A DNA stretch of 64,000 nucleotides, from NCBI GenBank assembly GCA_030549175.1, contig JAUKUA010000003.1:4960001-5024000 (forward strand). The letters are read 5' to 3'. This document shows, piece by piece, positions 35,238-46,172 of this stretch. Positions within the stretch are counted from its first letter, which is position 1. Each line of letters begins with the position of its first letter. A program made the translations under genes and the position numbers. The notes below the pieces were generated by a model that saw only the letters and a list, made by a program, of their open reading frames with translations, did no database searches and was not told where the DNA came from. The stretch is from Lasiosphaeris hirsuta. Its lineage: Eukaryota; Ascomycota; Sordariomycetes; Sordariales; Lasiosphaeriaceae.

Positions 35238-36292
35238 GGTTGCTTTGGGTATTGGTTGCTGAAGCTGGCGGGGCGAGAAAGTCGTCACGGTGAGAGTTGG
35301 GGGTCCTGGTTGAGAGGCGTGGTAGATGTGGGAATGTGATCTATGGGGAATGTGATCTATGATTCAAGTTAGCCCCCTTTATGTAGCCAACACACTCCTA
35401 CACAGTGGCGGACTTAGAAGCTCGCTACTACGGAGTTTAGCGTTGATATGCGGAGTTTAGGGCTCGCGATCCCCAGTCGTGAAACCAGTAGCCGGCGATG
35501 TAGAAGGGTCTAACCTAAACTAGCGTGCAGAATCCTCCTATCTTGTTGGTGACCATCTGGGTAGGTTGTTTGGATTGCCTTGTACTTGTCGTGTGAGATA
35601 GTGAGGTATATCGTGCCTGGTTTTCGAGTGGGCTCGGTGTAATACGGCGCCGTCGATCGCTCGGCATTGGTCTGTTTGGTTTACGCTGCATCATGAGAGG
35701 AGATGAATTTCGATTTATAAGCGACGTGCAGGGTTCCTACAGATGTTCCTCAGTCGTGCTGTTGATGTTATCTCCAAACGCCGCGATGGTCGTGAGGTCA
35801 TCAGGCTAATAACCCCGTTCATCGAGAGAAACCGGTGTCTGGTCAACGGCGAAAAGGAAATCCATAAATTGGCCAGTGCGTCAACAACCCAGCCCATCAG
35901 ACGACAGGCAGTCCAAACCCGGCTCGTCTTGCAATTCAAAGGCCGTTCGAGGCCCAGTCAAGGCAAGAGCGATTGCAAAGTCGGGTCGAATGCAGTTATA
36001 CCCTAACCCTGGATTTCTTTACAAGGATTCCATGGGCTAGTCCTAGCCCGAGGTCACCCGAGATGGCCTGCCTTGGCGGAGTGCAGATCCAGGCTAAAAA
36101 ATTTAGGGGAAAAAAAACACGACGATGTCATTTGAAATGTCCATTCATCTCATCTTGGCAGGGAACTTGTCTCGCTTCGCTACAGGTACCGCGAACGACA
36201 CCGCCATGTCGCCAGCAGTTGCCCACGATCGGATGCCCTTCTGAAATGCTGCCGACAGCCATACTGCCAATGACGAATCCTCTCGACCGACC
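35238..36292. promoter_or_regulatory. Divergent spacer between the AKR and ABC1-kinase genes
   Basis: No gene supported. It holds a 16-bp tandem duplication GGGAATGTGATCTATG at about 35330-35362, two copies of CGGAGTTTAG near 35433-35460, and a telobox at 36000-36010 about 285 nt before the kinase ATG. Confidence 0.45.
36000..36010 (-). promoter_or_regulatory. Telobox upstream of the ABC1-kinase gene
   Basis: ACCCTAACCCT, the reverse complement of AGGGTTAGGGT. Inferred binding site for a telomere-repeat-binding factor. Position relative to the gene is the only support. Confidence 0.45.
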
Positions 36293-38188
36293 ATGATATC
36301 CTCGACTGTTCCTGCGCTTGTTGCGCGACGTCTCAACATCGGTTGGACTTGCGCCAAATGTCGTAGCCAGGTCCCCAAGCCGATCCTCGGCCGAGCCCCT
36401 ATCTCGCGCCAGTACAGCACCCCTCCGCCAAAGTTTCGCACATCGATCCCCCGTTCCCGCCGACGTGTGGTGATACTGGCGACAGCCGGAGGCGCCGCAA
36501 CGGCCGGTCTCCTAGCCGTGGGAGACGACATCAAAGCCTTCTCAGAGACGGTTCAGAGGTCAGGGAGAGTGGCCACAACCCTCTTCATCTGCGTCAACGA
36601 GTAAGCTGGCCACTTTGTGAACCAATGGCCCCCAATTGAACATTTGCTAAACCTCAAAAGCTACCGCACGACCCTAAACCAGCGAGAAACCACCGAAGAT
36701 GCCGATGAAAGTGACAAGATCCTCAAGGCCTGTCACCAGCGCTGTGCCGACCGGACATTACGAGTCCTGGAGAAGAACGGCGGCATTTTTATCAAGCTAG
36801 GGCAACATTTGGTATGCATTGTCTTGCCCAACGGTGAAAGACTTCTGGTTGAAGACTAATGGATGTGACAGAGTGCCATGAACTATCTCCTGCCTTCGGA
36901 ATGGACCACAACCTTTATACCGCTGCAGGACAAGTGCCCCGTCTCTTCCCTCGAGTCAATCGAGGTAATGTTCAAAGCAGACACGGGCGGTGATCTGTAC
37001 GACTATTTCTCCGAATTCTCAAAGGAACCAATAGGGGCTGCATCATTGGCCCAGGTCCACCTAGCCACGATCAGGGAGACGGGCCAAAAGGTGGCTGTCA
37101 AAGTTCAACATCCCGGGCTCCAACAGTGGGCACCGTTAGACATGTCCCTCACAAAGTTTACCTTCTCGACACTCAAACGCTTCTTCCCAGAGTACGACCT
37201 AGAGTGGCTCTCGTCTGAGATTGAATCCTCTCTCCCCCAGGAGTTAGACTTCCAATGCGAGGCCGAAAATGCCCTTCGAACCAAGGCGCACTTCTTGCGG
37301 AAACCCGAGGTGCCCCTGTTGATCCCAGATGTCATTTGGGCCAGGAAGCGCATTTTGGTAATGGCGTGCGAGACTGGCCACCGTCTCGACGACCTCAACT
37401 ATATGGACTCAAACGGCATTGACCGTGACGAGGTGTCGGCAACACTTGCTCACATCTTTAACGAAATGATCTTTGGCGAAGGCGCACCGTTGCATTGCGA
37501 CCCCCATGGAGGCAACATTGCTATCCGCAAGAACAACTGTAGGCGATCCAAGGCCAATTTTGACATTATCCTGTATGATCACGGCCTGTACCGGGATATC
37601 CCCCAAGACCTGCGACGTTCCTACGCCAAAATGTGGCTCGCTATACTGGACGGTGATCTGGAGCGGATGAAGAAGTATGTGAACGAGGTGGCAGGTATTG
37701 GCGAGGACAAGTTCCCGCTGTTTGCCTCTGCCATTACAGGCCGCGACTTCACCATTGTGAGCTCGTCCATCATGAAGCCCAAGGATGACAGCGAGCAAAA
37801 GACAATGAGCACGGCGTTGCAGGAGGGTCTGATTGTCGATCTGGTGCAAATGCTTGGCCAAGTGCCCCGTATCATCCTGCTCATCCTCAAGACAAACGAC
37901 CTGACGCGCAGCCTGGACGAGAACCTACAAACACGACAGGGGCCGGTGCGGCAGTTTTTAATCATGGCGAGATATTGCATGCGGACAATATTTGACGAGC
38001 AGCTCGAGGAGATCCGGCGGCGCGGATCGCTGTACTGGCCGCCCAATGCGCTGCGGCTTCTGACAGCTTGGCTCGGCTATGTGAGGGTTGAAGCCAAGCT
38101 CGAGGTGTTTGAGCTCTGGCTCAGTGTGAAGCGGTTGTTAGGTTACCGGGACACAATAGACTTGGGCGTGGCGGCATCACCAGCATAG
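36293..38188 (+). CDS. MCP2: Mitochondrial ABC1/ADCK1-like atypical kinase, Mcp2/Cqd2 type (591 aa)
   Basis: Exons 36293-36600, 36661-36811 and 36872-38188. The N terminus is Arg/Ser-rich (ARRLNIGWTCAKCRSQ, RQYSTPP), a mitochondrial presequence, followed by a short hydrophobic anchor (VVILATAGGAATAGLLAVG). The ABC1 kinase-like domain has the family-specific KxGQ (FIKLGQHL), the alanine-rich loop (GAASLAQVH), the lysine of VAVKVQHPG, the catalytic HCDPHGGN and the DHG metal motif. DHG in place of DFG is usual for the ADCK1 branch, which I infer rather than Coq8. Yeast relatives act in mitochondrial lipid and coenzyme Q homeostasis. The start at 36293 is the first ATG that gives a presequence. 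Confidence 0.92.
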
Positions 38189-39328
38189 ACTAATTAATTA
38201 GATTTTGATACCTCAGCATATACCTCAGCATCCTTAGTGGGTACAGATGGCGGTTACCTTCCCTTTCGCGAGCTGTTTACTGGCTTGTTGACATATCCTC
38301 GGTCAGGCGTGTCAGCGGTCCAGAGGATTCAATGACAAGATTCGCTCCAACTGCTCTACGAAGCGACTAGTAATGTCACTTGGGCGCTCATTCCCCGGGA
38401 TCCAAGAGGCTGACCCCAGCTCCGACCCTCATCTTAGCATACATAGCATTTAGCTCCACCAACGGCCCTCAGCTCACCCTTGATCCCGTCGCTGATGCAG
38501 GCACCAGGTCCACAAGCTCCCCCGCAGGCCCCATCGGACTCCTACCAGGCAGAGACGCGTGGTTTCCCTGCACTCTTGAAGGAGTCGTCTCTACCGTATT
38601 TTCAACAAGCTACAAGGAGCTTCAAGGTCGCATAGTGTAGTTGGTTATCACGTCAGTCTAACACACTGAAGGTCCGCAGATCGAGCTTGCGTGTGATCAT
38701 AAATAGATATCTTAAATACCTTGTTCCTTCTTTTTGGCGATTATTCGTTCCGCACTCAATCAGCAAGTGTGGTGTCGGGACGATTTCCAGCTATTTTGGC
38801 AAGACATTCATCAAGATAGCTAGCTGGTTGGGTGCTCTTGTTGTTTTGCATGTTGTGGTGTTGAAGTATCTCAAAAGCTCTCAGCTAGAACTAATCACTG
38901 ATCAAACTGAGTACAAAAGGCATAGATAGGGACTTTAATATCGGCCGGCCTTTCACTGTCCAAAGAAAACAATTCACTGCCAAAGCAGGGGCGACGTATT
39001 CTGTCGTTGCTCTCCAGCCCTGTGGTAATGGCCAAAACAGGGTCTAAGCAGGGGCTGAGCAGGCCGACTCGCTGGTGTCTCGACCTTTTCAGGCATCCAT
39101 CCCCCGCAATGATGCGCGCGGGGGAGGCGAAGCAACTTCACCACCCAGGCTTTGTGTCACTGACACGAGCGCTCAGCGCTGCGAGTACTCATTGATGTTC
39201 AGCCGTCTCCTTTCTCTTTTTATCCCCCTTATATATTCAACTAGATGTGGCATTTTTCCGACCACAACATAAGTCTGTCTGTATCTCGCTCTCAGAGCAT
39301 TCAACTGATCTCACCAAACAACGTCACG
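38189..39328. other. Spacer between ABC1 kinase and oxygenase genes
   Basis: About 1.1 kb without a supported gene. A short open frame at 38687-38929 has no recognisable features. Confidence 0.4.
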
Positions 39329-40428
39329 ATGGCCAATTCCATCAAGCGCATTTGGCAAAATGCCTTCACCAGGCCAGCTGCGCCAGCCGCGCCGGCTCCC
39401 CCACGGCATCAAAAGGCCACCGCTGTAAAAACGACCTACGAATCCCAGCCCGTAGACGTCCCCGAATCCTGTACGTCCTCTGCACCCGCTTCTCACCAAC
39501 CATCCCTAAACTAACCGCCGCCACAGTCCTTACGACCCCGGCCCCGGACTACCTCGCGCCCACCTTCCACCAGATCTCGTGGCCCGCGACCGCGGTGCCG
39601 GAGAACGGCGTCCGCTACGCCGCCGTGCTCGACAACGTGCTCAGCCCGTCCGAGTGCGCGGCGCTGCTGGCGCTCGCCGAGGCCAGCGTGCCGCCGACGC
39701 ACGGCAGCGGCCCGGACGGCACGGCGGGGGCGTGGCGGCCGGCCATGATCAACGTCGGGGCCGGGTACGAGGTGCTGACGCCCAGCTACCGCAACAGCGA
39801 CCGCATCGTGTGGGACAGCCAGGATGTGGTCGACCGCATCTGGGCGCGGTGCCTGGCCGTGCCCGGGCTGGGGGAGAGGCTGGCTGTGATTGATAAGGAG
39901 ACCGAGGTGACGGGACATGAGAGGTTCGGCCTGCGGAGGGGGCCCGGGTCGAGGTTCGAGTTTGCCAAGATCAATCCGCGCATGCGCTTCTTGAAGTATG
40001 GGGCGGGGCAGTTTTTCAGGGGTGGGTTCTTCCTTTGGAGTGGTGTGGGGATGGAATGCTAATGAGAGATGGCAGCGCATCGTGATGCTCCGTACGGAGA
40101 AACATCAGAGGACGGGAAGACTATTGAGTCGTTGTTTACGATTCATGTGTACTTGAACGACTCCAAGGCCGAGGTGGGTGAGGCATCGGAGCTGGTTGGT
40201 GGTGCGACGAGTTTCCTGTCGGCGGATTGCACTCGGAAGGAGGATGTCGACCCCAAGGCTGGGAGGGTTCTCATCTTCCAGCAACGCAAACTTCTGCACG
40301 CAGGAGACGATGTCCTGGCAGGGATCAAATACACGATGCGGACAGAGATCATGTACGAACTCATCCCTCCGGACGACCTGGAAGGACAGGAAGGGCAAGA
40401 GGGTCAGAAGGAACCGGGGGAGAGTTGA
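39329..40428 (+). CDS. 2-oxoglutarate/Fe(II) dioxygenase, prolyl-4-hydroxylase-like (329 aa)
   Basis: Exons 39329-39470, 39527-40021 and 40076-40428 (introns of 56 and 54 nt). After a 45-residue basic Ala/Pro N-terminal part, the fold begins around FHQISWPATAVPENGVRYA. Iron ligands are H214 and D216 (HRD, at the start of exon 3) and H287 (LLHAGDDV). The 2-oxoglutarate-binding basic residue is K297 or R301. The YGAGQFFRAHRDAPY junction across intron 2 is typical of fungal P4H-like oxygenases. The substrate is unknown: a protein or a small molecule is possible. The C-terminal QEGQEGQ tail is low complexity. Exon 2 is very GC-rich compared with the neighbouring spacers. Confidence 0.88.
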
Positions 40429-40530
40429 GAAACCTCAGGAGCATGTGTCCATGGCCGCCGACCCAGTCTAATAATATACGGGGTGGGTGGCCCGGCAAAA
40501 GCTGGGAAGCGACCGGTATCGTAGGTCGGC

Positions 40531-40535
40531 AAAAA
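40531..40535 (-). terminator. RNA polymerase III terminator (T5)
   Basis: Five T residues on the minus strand, seven nt beyond the tRNA 3' end, as expected for a Pol III transcript. Confidence 0.7.
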
Positions 40536-40542
40536 TGAAGTT

Positions 40543-40655
40543 TGACAACTGTGAGATTCGAACTCACGCCCCTTTCGAGAACGAAATGCACACTCTGTAA
40601 CAGAGCGAAGTATGGATACTCGGGTGCGTCGCCTTAACCACTCGGCCAACTTGCC
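40543..40655 (-). tRNA. tRNA-Ser(CGA)-like gene with 25-nt intron
   Basis: Read on the minus strand. Acceptor GGCAAGT/AGTTGTC, D-arm GCCGAGTGGTTAAGGC (A box), anticodon arm starting ACGCA, a long variable arm (TTTCG/CGAAA) and T-arm GTGAG-TTCGAAT-CTCAC (B box). The long variable arm and A box sequence mark a class II tRNA-Ser. Placing the intron after position 37 (40594-40618) gives anticodon CGA for the codon UCG. There are deviations: a G:G mismatch at acceptor position 6, C instead of the near-universal U at 33, and a mismatched A27:C43. CCA is not encoded, as normal. A T5 terminator follows. It is either functional with oddities or a decaying copy. Confidence 0.65.
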
Positions 40656-40733
40656 TGCTGGTTGATACAATCTTGGTGTGGTGTTTTGCGTCAAGACAAC
40701 ACCCGCCTTCCAATGCAAAAGGCATAAACACCC

Positions 40734-41388
40734 CTATTCATCTCCCCAAATCCCGCGAATCGCCTTGATGACCTTGCAGTCCCCCTTGTGGCCGCCTTCA
40801 CTCCACCCCTTGACCTGACACGCCTAACAAAGCCATCATCAGCCCCGGACCCCACAACCTCCTCCCTCTCCGGAATGCACTCACCTTGGAACAATACCTT
40901 ACCCCGCCACACCCCGTACACCGCGCGAGCGCGCCCTCGGCGCTCCCACAGCCCGCGCACCCGGGCTGCGGCCCCTGGGCCCGCAAGCCTTCGGCGACCT
41001 CGACGACGGTCCGCAGCGGGGCGGGGACGGCGCGGACCTCGGCGGCGGTCCCCCGCGCGACGCTGACGAAGCCGCGCTTGCTCGCGTCCTTGGGCGGCGT
41101 GCGGCGCGCGCGCGGCACCACGACGCACGCGCCCTTGCGCAGCCCGAGCGCTTTCAGGTCGAGCCCGTCACGTTCGAGCCCGTCGAAGACGAGCGCGAAG
41201 GGGCTGCCGGCGCGGTCCAGGCACACCAGCGTCGGCTTGGTGATGGTCATGTCGTCCTTGATCTCGGCGAGCAGGTACCACGGCTCATCGCCGCCGCCGT
41301 CCGGGCTCGTCGGGTCCGGGTCTTGTGGGGTGGGGAGGGTGGCGAAGGTGGGGAAGGCGGTGGGGGAGGTGAAGGGGGGGAGCGGCAT
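40734..41388 (-). CDS. MYND zinc-finger protein (197 aa)
   Basis: Exons 41388-40885 and 40823-40734 with a 61-nt intron inside the zinc finger. Residues 1-145 have an N-terminal domain (EPWYLLAEIKDDMTITKPTLVCLDR) of unknown kind, shared with other fungal MYND proteins as far as I can judge. The C terminus is a MYND finger: C-x2-C...C-x2-C...YCSKACQ...H-x3-C (CAGCGS, CTGCGG, GHKGDC). MYND fingers bind proline-rich peptides in partner proteins, often co-repressors. The finger is complete only after splicing, which supports the intron. The first exon has very high GC3. It lies immediately downstream of the tRNA gene, in tandem with it on the minus strand. Confidence 0.88.
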
Positions 41389-42647
41389 TGTGTGAGATTT
41401 GGTGATGTCGGAAACGGCGGGGGTGGGTTTGGGCTATCCGCGTCGCGTTTGTGAATGCCGCGGGGGCGAGATTCTGAGGGGGCCGGATTCTGAGAGGATG
41501 AGCTCAGGAGGCGCAATTGGACTGTGTCAGCCAAGACTCAAGGTCCACCTAAACACTGGGGTTCTTGGCAGTGGAGCCATTGGACCGACCGATCTGGGGA
41601 AGAGGGATGGATGCTCAGTGAGATCTGGTAACCAGGAATACTGTGGATTTGCCAAATTCCAATTGTAGTGTAGTGTGTTGTTATCAGTCTGAAAAGTAAT
41701 CTCAGATCACAGCAAGGGATGTTCCAGTTTACTCCTTGCGCGTTGCAGGCTTGGAGTCTTGAATCCAGCCAGTCATTCACACCAAGGTACTTGCATACCC
41801 TAACCCTTTAACCGGCGGCACTTTCAACCCTGCGCCCGATTAGGTCGTGCACCCTGATCCGTTGTCAACTTCATCTTGAAGTTCTTCGCCTAGGATAGAC
41901 GTATATCAGTCATCAAAACATCAAATACTGCCAGACTGTTCAGCCCAATTACGATGCACCCAAAACACAATACAACCCTCAAACCACAACCCCAAAAGGC
42001 TTCCAAGGTAGCACACGAAATGCAGGAACAGACCAAGCTCGTGAGCAAGTCCTGTCTCATCTGCAGCATGGCGTCATCTCCCACGATAGGTTAGGCCGTC
42101 AGATCGACCATCTCGCTCCCGTCAGCACCTTACATAGTAAGTACCGTTGGCACTTTTGTTTCCATTCAGCACCTCCAAACGAAACTCCCGCTACCGTAAC
42201 CAGGGGGGAAGCCACCAGCAGTCGGTCACCAATAGCAACCCCAGCATCCAACACATTAGGAATAATACTTCGTACAAGTCAACACTGACGACACATCACC
42301 AAAAATCTATCAAGCGCAACACTACAACACCACATAATTATACGTGACATGCGTCCTCCAAAAGAAGCCATCCCTTATATACACAACTGGGTAGGGAAAG
42401 TGCAAAAACGCCCAAGGACAATGCATAGGTTGCAACACCTTTCCCATCGCAAGATACCCACCCCTCTCCCATTGACGCCAGTGTGCCGTTGACCAAAACA
42501 AAACCAAAAACAGCAGCGCAAAGCGACCACATTAGTAAGTATGCTGACACCAGGGCATGTGTACTCTCATCACCCGTGCCTCCTGTGCAGGGCTTGGTAA
42601 TTACCGATTCCTCCGACAATTCCCCGGACGATTCTTCTCGTGGCCTC
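41389..42647. other. Spacer with telobox, 3' of the GH76 gene
   Basis: No gene supported. It holds ACCCTAACCCT at 41797-41807, about 410 nt upstream of the MYND gene start. The rest is probably GH76 3' UTR and neutral sequence. Confidence 0.4.
41797..41807 (-). promoter_or_regulatory. Telobox upstream of the MYND gene
   Basis: ACCCTAACCCT, two telomere-type units. Role inferred from position. Confidence 0.4.
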
Positions 42648-44204
42648 TTACACGCCTGTGCTCATCCACCCAAACGTTCCCACTGCCGTCCCTAGGATAA
42701 GGAACGTCAGAATACCGGCGCCTGCCTTGTCACCTGTCGTTGCCGGAATCTCTTTGCCATCGAACGAGTCTGATCGGCTGCCGGCGTTGGGGTCGCCCTT
42801 GCTGGTGCCGCCCGTGCTGTTCGTAACGGGGCCTCCTGTTTGACCGATGAGAAGCGACGACACGGCGCTCAATACGTTCATCTGCTGACCCGCCCCGAAG
42901 CTGCCATCAAACTCCCTGGTGCTCCACTTGAATCCGCACGCCCTCCCGGTATCGCCCCCTTTGCAAGTAGCCACTGCCGCCTCGGTTGATGTCTTGAGGA
43001 CGTTCAAAATCTTGGGCGCTAGAAAGGGGGCGAGTTGTGTTGCCGTCGCCATCCAGCGATGGACGTAGCCCTTGAAGCTCAGCATGTCAGTGGTGCATGA
43101 CATGTGCTCCTCGCAGGCTACCTCGAAGGCGATATTGTCAGGGAAGAAGACCTTGATCGTGGCGTCGACGATCTTCTCGACCCGGTCTTGCCAGACCGCG
43201 CTGCCGTTTGTCTATTCGAAGCACATTAGCTGATTGCGCGCGGGGTGCCAGGCTGTGGCTACTCACATAATTGTACATGTGCGCGGCGCCTAGAAGGAAC
43301 ACGCCATTGTTGTAGGAGAACTGAGCCTTGTTGATGTCGGTGCAATTGTGCTCGACATGGCCGCCATCGTAAATGTTGTATTCGGCGTCCATAAGACCTA
43401 CCGACGTCATCCAATCCCACGTCGTCTCGGCCCACTTCGCATATGTCTCATTGCCGGTGTAGCGGGCGAGTCTCGCGCCAAGGTTAAAGAAGCAGCCATT
43501 CGCAATACCTAGCACCGGTCAGTCATGCTCAACCTCTGTCAACCCCGGGATATGCTTACTGTTCTTGTAGTTATATCCGTTGTTGGATAGAGGAATCTGC
43601 CACCTCAAGCCGCCATTGCAAGTCTTATCGTGACGATCTGGGTTGGCCTGGGTGTGGAAGACGGCCTGAGCGAGGGCCAGCCACTGGGGGGAGGTGGATG
43701 GAGGATCGGGAAAGTTGTTCTCGGCAGCCAGCATGGCAGTCATGCCCCAGAAGCCTTGGTCGTCGTTCCCCAGCGATGCTGTCACATTGGGCGGCATGTA
43801 GTCCTCTCCTGGCCCGACCTGGAACAGCATCGCCTGCGTGACAACATCGTTGTAAGATGAATCGCCCGTCAGTTTCCAGTAGTCGATCAGCGCTCCCCAC
43901 ATAGCACCCGCCTCCCACCAGTAGTAATCGCCTTGAGGGGGAGGACCGGGCAGGATTCCCGGCGTTTTCCCTGTCTTGTTTCCATCGTAGTATTGCATCA
44001 GGTCCCAAGCGAGTTGTGCTGCTGTTACTTTTATGTCGGCTGCGATAATGGGTGAATACTGTTAGTGCCATGGCCAAAGAAAGCCAAAATCAAGCTTAAA
44101 TCGCGACGAGTTTGCGCACCTGTTGACGCAATACTGTAAGCAGCGTTTGCAGCGCCGCCTCCAACCAGGACGGCGGCTGCGAGCCGCGATACTGAGAAAA
44201 GCAT
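42648..44204 (-). CDS. GPI-anchored GH76 mannan endo-1,6-alpha-mannosidase, DCW1/DFG5-like (456 aa)
   Basis: Exons 44204-44120, 44039-43560, 43508-43267 and 43211-42648. All junctions restore family sequence (YYDGNKTGK..., NYKNSIANGCFF, YNYTNGSAVW). The N terminus [21 protein letters not shown] is a signal peptide. The catalytic Asp pair of GH76 is in [11 protein letters not shown], with the upstream [13 protein letters not shown] and the NGGLRWQ region intact. Several N-glycosylation sequons are visible. The end has a small-residue omega region ([14 protein letters not shown]) and a hydrophobic tail ([17 protein letters not shown]), which predicts a GPI anchor. Such enzymes act at the cell surface and link GPI proteins to wall glucan. 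It is one of several paralogues normally present in fungi. Confidence 0.94.
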
Positions 44205-46172
44205 GTTTGGGGGAGCGGGCTGAGCGAGCGACTGGGTAATAACGAGAGACAAGAAACTAAAAGCCTCCTTGAAAAAAATGGCGATTATATATCGTGACCA
44301 TCAAACGAGAGAAGTAAGGGTCGCAAAGGACGAGAAAGACGTTGCGGAATTGATATCGCGAATGTTTCTTGGTGGATGCGGAAAGAAGAGTGAGTGGGTA
44401 GTGAAATGGAACCACTGATGGGGGACGGACGCTGTAATACCGCATGTGTGCTACTCAGAGTTGGTTGTTTGGCGGATTTGGCCGGAGGTCAATCAGGTGT
44501 TTTAGTGATGTCGTAAGTAGAGGTACAATACGGCTGATTCCTGCAGTTAGGAAAAAATGAGAAATCAAATGTGAAACACTAACAGATAGACCGGGGCAAC
44601 CAAGTTCAGGTTCCGTCGCCAGGACGGACGCTCGTGATGGAGGGGGAGGGGGGGCGCTGCACACCCTACACACCCTACTTATCGTAATGACTATGGATAC
44701 CCACTAGAAGTCAGGTACGACGTGACCCAAGGCCCCGTCGTTCTTCGTTCTTAATCTCTGGAGGCCTTCCGTCGCCCCGCGTTTACACCCATCGCCTGAC
44801 TTTCTTTCAGCTCGTGAACGTGAGAATGGGCGATATCCATTTCAATTCTATCGAACACGAGCGGGGTGCCCGCGATTACGTCGTCTTCTTCTCTTTTTCG
44901 ACAGGCGCCGGTTGAAGGCTGTAGTTGCGCCATAGTGCACTTGGCAATTCCTGGGCACACAGGCCACTGAAGCTTGTGTCGGCGCCGGGGTGACATTGGC
45001 GAGCCACCAGCATGGTCTCCGCCCGCCGAAGAAGCAACAACTTCTCTCCTTTACTGGCGATCTCTATGGGGGGGGTCACAGCCATGACCCTCGTCAAATG
45101 GCCGCGTGGGTGTGGAGGGAGGAGGGTCCGTTAATTTCGCCGTGGAAGGGGAGAGGGCGGGTTTCTCAAACCCCATCATCAGAGCCTTGGCCAGTCGAAC
45201 CAGTGTGACCCTTGCATTGAATCTTGAAGTGTATGCGTTGCGCATCGAGAACGGCGAATAGCAGTCCAGTCTTGGCCCATGAATCTTAGCCGTGATGGTG
45301 GGTGTCGCCATACTGGACAGGTCAGGTACCCGGCGGCACAGCATCCTTCACATACTTATTTTAGAGGCTCGCGTTTTGCCGGCGATATAAGGGCTGGCTC
45401 TGCTTACATTGAGTGCCTGCCTTGAGATGCTGGCAACTTCATTAAGTTTTGCGGCGTCAATCTGTCAAGGGTTAGGGTGACTCCTTTTTTTTCCTGATTA
45501 TCCAATGTTGAAGCTGTTCAAAACCGAGACAACCGGCGATGCGGAGGTACCTAGCAGAAAGTTGCAGTTAGGCAACGTAGAATACAACAGCAATACGCGA
45601 CATCCGGGGGACTTGAACGAACGAAAGTGGCGGAGAGCGTCAATGGGAAGAGAGGTTGTTTTCCAGCAACAGACTTGATGCTGCACACAATGACACCACC
45701 GGCTAGAACCAGCCTAGCGTACGTAGTAAATGTCCCCGGTTGGGCCATTTTCCCAATCACGAAAAGCCGTCACTTGGTTGTCAGCTGCATTCAACCACCC
45801 GAAGGCCATCAATCGGACCATGGCCAGTGTCGATCGCTACGATGGTCCCAATGAAGTGTTTTATCCCTAGATCCACGTTCTCGGAGTTGTCAGCCCAGAG
45901 ACAGTATTTAATTGATTGCTTAGGCAAACAAGAACCTGGGCTCCGAGACACGAAGACCCCGCGCATGCGGTGCAACATGATGATACAGTGTTGCGATACA
46001 CCGATTTCGCTCCAAAACTAACAGTGTACGTACGCAATGCGACAATCATAATCACGTCCATAGCGCCTGCCCCACGTCCAACTTGAACTCATACTAAATC
46101 CAATTACAACCGAACCTCAATCTGTGCCAAGTCACCACAGTTTAAACCAGAAGGTGGTCCTTTGACAGCACG
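44205..46172. promoter_or_regulatory. Long divergent spacer between GH76 and FluG-like genes
   Basis: About 2 kb with no supported gene. It includes a telobox at 45468-45478, some 695 nt upstream of the FluG-like start. Short open frames here lack recognisable features. Confidence 0.4.
45468..45478 (+). promoter_or_regulatory. Telobox upstream of the FluG-like gene
   Basis: AGGGTTAGGGT. A distal position makes function less certain. Confidence 0.35.

Noticed and set aside
35238..35288. 17-residue N-terminal extension of the aldo-keto reductase
   Set aside because: It begins with GTG rather than ATG. The family starts well at MDFFKP.
35715..36006. Overlapping open frames on both strands before the ABC1-kinase gene
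   Set aside because: Neither has features or conserved motifs, and they lie in the likely promoter.
34104..38188. Possible secondary-metabolite cluster around the NorA-like reductase
   Set aside because: No polyketide synthase, NRPS, P450, transporter or pathway regulator lies nearby. Neighbours are a kinase and an orphan gene.
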